A stretch of 64,000 bases of DNA from Ziziphus jujuba (taxonomy: Eukaryota; Streptophyta; Magnoliopsida; Rosales; Rhamnaceae), in the NCBI RefSeq assembly GCF_031755915.1, contig NC_083382.1:14211501-14275500 (forward strand), in the 5' to 3' direction. Positions within the stretch are counted from its first letter, which is position 1; every line of letters starts with the position of its first letter. The notes beneath the pieces are model-generated. The model saw only the letters and a list, made by a program, of their open reading frames with translations, made no database searches and was not told where the DNA came from. The position numbers were made by a program, and so were the translations under genes. Shown in pieces: positions 60,202-64,000 of this stretch.

Positions 60202-61124
60202 GTGGTCATCGTCGGTTTCCATGTCTATTTCCTATCTATTTCCTGACATGTGGGTGGCCATTCTGGTAAATGGAAAACACCACAACATCACCAATGTGAT
60301 GGGTCATCGAATGGAGGTGGTGATGAGAATTAGGTCGATTAGCACTGCAACGATTTTCTATTAGAAGCTTTGGCTGTATAAGGAGGAGAGAAAAAATTGG
60401 CGTCGTGCGTGCTAGGGGGGAAATGAGAAAGAGAGAGAGAGAGAGAGAAAGAAAAGTAAAAATAAAAATAAAATGACATGTGGCCTTATTAGATTGTAAC
60501 ACATGGCAACTATCATGTGGCACTAGTCAGAAATCTTTTCAAACATTCTTTACATATTTTTTGATAAAACAACTACTTGGTAAAGTCAGTCCAAAAAAAA
60601 TAAATAAATAATTGCAACTTTATAAATCCATAACTTTTCGATCATAGGTCCAAATTAAGTATGCCATTAATCTACGAACTCATATCAATGAGCATTATAG
60701 GATGGTATGGAAGTTAAAGCCATAATTTACACAGATAAAAAGTCAACCTTGGTGTTGCTCAATCAACTTAAACCTCACCTTGATTCGACCATAATTTTCT
60801 GATCTTAATTATGATTTTGACGTACTACTGGTCTATAATTCAGATCAATGCATACTTTACCATGGTGCCTCGATCAAAGCAAAAATCCTTTGGAGTAAAA
60901 GGTTAACTATAGGATACACTAGGTCAATCCGATCAGTCCGATCAAACTTGGTCAAAATTTAATGTTGAAAATTTCATGGATTCTCAAAAAGTGGGGAGCT
61001 ATGTGGAGTGCAAATGAGAGGATCATATGGAGCCAACATCCTTACTTATTCCAATAATAAAGTAGAAAATTTCGAAGATGAAATTTTTATATGGGGATAG
61101 GGTGCAAGAATCTGTTTCGAGATA

Positions 61125-63640
61125 ACATCCTAAATTTGAAATTGAATAGTTGACAAAGTTGGATCAAATCGAACTTTTATGTATGATGAAGTTTGACTTT
61201 TCTATAGAGATAGATTTCAATTTTGACTCTTGTACCATCATCTAGAGTTTATCGATACGAGTTTATAGACCGATAATACGCTTAATTATGAGATATAATT
61301 AAAAGTTATGGTTCTGAGAAGTTTTCATCATCAATATTTTATCTATGTCCAAATCAATCCAAGTTTTTATCTGTAGTAACCCAAAGTCTTATATATATAC
61401 ATGATGAAGCATTTCAATCATTAAACAATTTAGAAAATATCCAAAATATCCTCAAAACCCCAAAAACTTAGATAGACCCACAAAGGGTTAGTTTGACTCA
61501 TAATACACTTCCCCTCACTGTTGGGCTTGATGGAATCAGCCAATCTTTGACCATCTCCAGACTAGACATGCCAACCCTGAGCCTAGTAAATTTCTGGCCA
61601 GCCATTGAAAAATCTTTGCAAACCGTCATTGGACATGTTTAGATCCAGCCTCTAATGTTAACAACGGCACAAATCGGTTTTGTGATGATCTGGCCATTTT
61701 CCTGTTGATCCAAGCTACCTTATACTCCTTGCCTCCTATTTTTGACCCTTTGAATCCATTTCCAGCCTCGCTTCGTTGAAATTCCTCACAATTTGAGAGA
61801 TTTATAAAATCAAGTTAGTCCAAGTTTTGGATTATTTTTTCAATCACTGACGGTGAAATTGGATTAAGGTGAGCATACTAATTTGTTAACTATCTCAAAA
61901 TTTATAAAATTTGGACATTGTTTGATTAATTTTCTATTTTTTGGCTAATTAGTTTATTATCAAGCAAAATTGAACTGTATTCGGACAAGTAAGACCAAAT
62001 TGAAGTTGGATTTGGTTTCTAGATGTTAATGGAAGGCTCAATTTTATAAATTGACATTTGGATGAAAAATCCTAGTTTTTAATACCGGATTCAAACAGTA
62101 TAATTAGATTCTTGGTGTCCAATTTTGGTAATCTTGTAGTTGCGAAAGTTAGTTTTAGACATTTTTTATGCATAAATATAGTTGGTTTAATTTTTGGAAT
62201 CTAAAATATACTTTTATTCATTTTTTAAGGACCGCGATGGAGATTGGAGGTGATGCAATAGTGGATCAAGAGTGAGTTATATTTTTATTAGTGGATTTAT
62301 ATTTTTAAGGCATGTCAAATTAGTGGTTCGTGGTTTTGAAGTTTTATGAAAATTTTGATAAATTATGGTTATAAAATTATGTATCTTTTTATATATGAAA
62401 ATATATAAAATTTATCATTTCATTTGATTTTCGACAAGTTTTTAAATGTTTCCAAATTCTAATATGCACATGATGAAATTGTGAATTTTGGTATTTAAAA
62501 GGTTTTGGTAATTGGATGGTTTATTGCGACATAACTTTATATGAAAATATTGTTGGCATCAAAGAAATACTAATGTTTGATTATGTTATTATGCATATTA
62601 TCTTGTTTATATATAATTGCATATGATATGCCATATATTTACACTGAGTTTTTGGGTATAGATATAAATGAATAAATTATATTTTTGTTATGGAATAAAT
62701 GTGACATGTGGTTTTGTGATACTGTATGCCTAGGAATATCATGGTTACGGATGTAGATATGTAAAGACTAGTTGAAAGGTCCTAATCTTGGTGCATTTAG
62801 CTGCTAAAGATCGATAGATAATTTCACCCTCTTCGATTGTCTCTACAATGCCTCAGGATATTAAAAGTCGTATGACAAGATTTGGTAATGGGTATGACAC
62901 ACAGGTTTTGGCATCATATAGATTATGATTAAGAAATTGTTATTTTTCGCTTATGGTTTGTTTCTAGAAATATAATTCATCATCTAAGTACATTAGTTTA
63001 TGACAAGTCTCAAAACTATAATTTTTTTTTATACAAAATATGAGATTCGCTATATTTTTTGTGAAATTCATAAGTTTTGTTAAAATTGTTTTCCAAAACA
63101 AAGGAACTTTTAAGAGAGTGAAAGTGAGGTTTTGATATAAAAAAAAAAAAAAGGTGTTGAAGATAAATAATTATTTTCATAATATTATTTTATTTCATTT
63201 ATTTAGTTTGTTTTCATAATTTTATTTTTAAACTATTCCCTTAGGCTTCAGCTAACAAGTTATGTATATCACGTTTAGGATCTTTGTTGTTCATATATTA
63301 TTCTACTGTTTATGTATCATTCTTTTCCTTTGATTCTAATGACATTATATACTTTTCTTTCGTTGTTTATGACATATACATTATATTGAGCACTTTTGAT
63401 ATTTTACATTTGTTCATTTAAATTCTTTATATTGCTCTGGTGGGTTAACTTATATACGTAGAACCCTTTTGTTATCTGTGTTGATTCTAAAATTATTATA
63501 GTTGCCATTGTTGTTGAGAAATATTTTAAAAGTTATTTCTTACATGTAAACTGTTTTGAAGGAAATATCCGATTTTACGGAGAAGATACTATCTTGGTTT
63601 TGGTAGATATCTTAATGAAGTTTTTTTTTTAAACAGGACC
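61125..63640 (+). mobile_element. decayed LTR relic of the large-LTR family (plus strand)
   Basis: Begins near AACATCCTAAATTTG, followed by AGTTGAC, AAGTTTGACTTTT, ATCGATACGAGTTTATAGACCG and AAAAGTTATGG, in the same order as 43126-43500. At 62230-62280 GGAGGTGATGCAATAGTGGATC corresponds to the block at 44330-44400. It is head-to-head with the minus-strand relic. No protein is recognised. The end is uncertain. Confidence 0.5.
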
Positions 63641-64000
63641 ACTTAGGGTGGTCAAGAAAAACCTTGAGGGCAATCATGTCAATGAAAAATATTTAAAGTT
63701 TTATCAAACACAAAGGTGTTGTTTGAATAACATGGGGGGATTTTTGGAACAACATGTAAACATCAAACCAGTGTTTGCCAAGTGTTTAGACATTGTTTAA
63801 ACGGCATATATATCATGCAATGAGAAAATGACATGTGGTAGGATGTTATTCAAAAATATAGATCCACTACAAAAAATTAGACTAGTTGAGACATTATTCA
63901 AACAACATCAAATGTGTTCGATCTTCAAATGACATGTAGCATATATACTCTCTCAAAAGTGTTCCACATAAGTTTACATAAATGAAAAGACCTCTATGAA
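63641..64000. other. nothing recognised
   Basis: AT-rich, no open frame of note and no similarity to other parts of the window that I could see. Confidence 0.5.

Larger units (their letters stand above)
58191..61120 (-). mobile_element. decayed LTR relic of the large-LTR family (minus strand)
   Basis: Read on the minus strand from about 61120, the layout matches the start of the two solo LTRs. It has GTTGACTTTTTAT (about 60740), ATGAGTTCGTAGATTAATGGCA (about 60690), AAAAGTTATGGA (about 60635), a CACATG-rich stretch, a CT tract (60427-60455) and then a GC-richer block. It is interrupted by the Cassandra element (59407-60201) and contains a 512-bp tandem duplication (58266-59278). Boundaries are uncertain and no target duplication was found. 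Confidence 0.55.

Overview
This window is nuclear DNA of a flowering plant, most likely a eudicot. The evidence is the AT-rich sequence with many (TA)n tracts, plant-type introns, plant gene families (CASP-like, F-box/FBD, NBS-LRR) and a full set of plant transposons: LINE, copia, TRIM, Cassandra, CACTA, SINE and a caulimovirid-like LTR element. No species is assigned. I found no tRNA, rRNA, CRISPR or bacterial-type genes.

Layout. 1-4760: a decayed CASP-like exon, an NBS-LRR leucine-rich-repeat relic and an F-box/LRR/FBD relic. 6557-7692: 3' part of a LINE ORF2. 7693-16361: a minus-strand Ty1-copia element split by a solo LTR (9121-13046, 5-bp target duplication ATTCA). 16362-17372: a tandem array of TRIM units that cuts off the copia 5' LTR. 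17373-24016: an LTR element on the minus strand with two closely similar LTRs, a Met-tRNA primer site and one 1,670-codon frame broken only by three TAA stops. That frame carries a caulimovirid-like capsid/gag region, a CCHC knuckle, an aspartic protease and a viroplasmin-like domain, but no reverse transcriptase. 24025-25560: RNase H plus a different 3' gene from a truncated neighbour sharing the middle LTR. 25.6-28.99 kb: AT-rich spacer. 28992-46881: a 17.9-kb CACTA (En/Spm) transposon with a 3-bp AGT target duplication, two decayed transposase genes and a nested solo LTR (43126-45884, TSD TATAC). 48054-49410: the only host gene that reads intact, a three-exon CASP-like membrane protein gene. 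51.9-53.1 kb: a dead copy of it. 56161-56453: a SINE with a 15-bp TSD. 59407-60201: a complete Cassandra TRIM with a 5S-rRNA-derived LTR and GTGGT TSD, lying in a decayed LTR relic. A second relic lies head-to-head with it (61.1-63.6 kb).

The host gene content is a small CASP-like cluster with F-box and R-gene debris. The rest is layered transposon insertion whose order can be read from the nesting: copia, then solo LTR and TRIM inside it; CACTA, then solo LTR inside it; old LTR relic, then Cassandra inside it. The most unusual item is the reverse-transcriptase-less, pararetrovirus-like LTR element with a viroplasmin-like domain.
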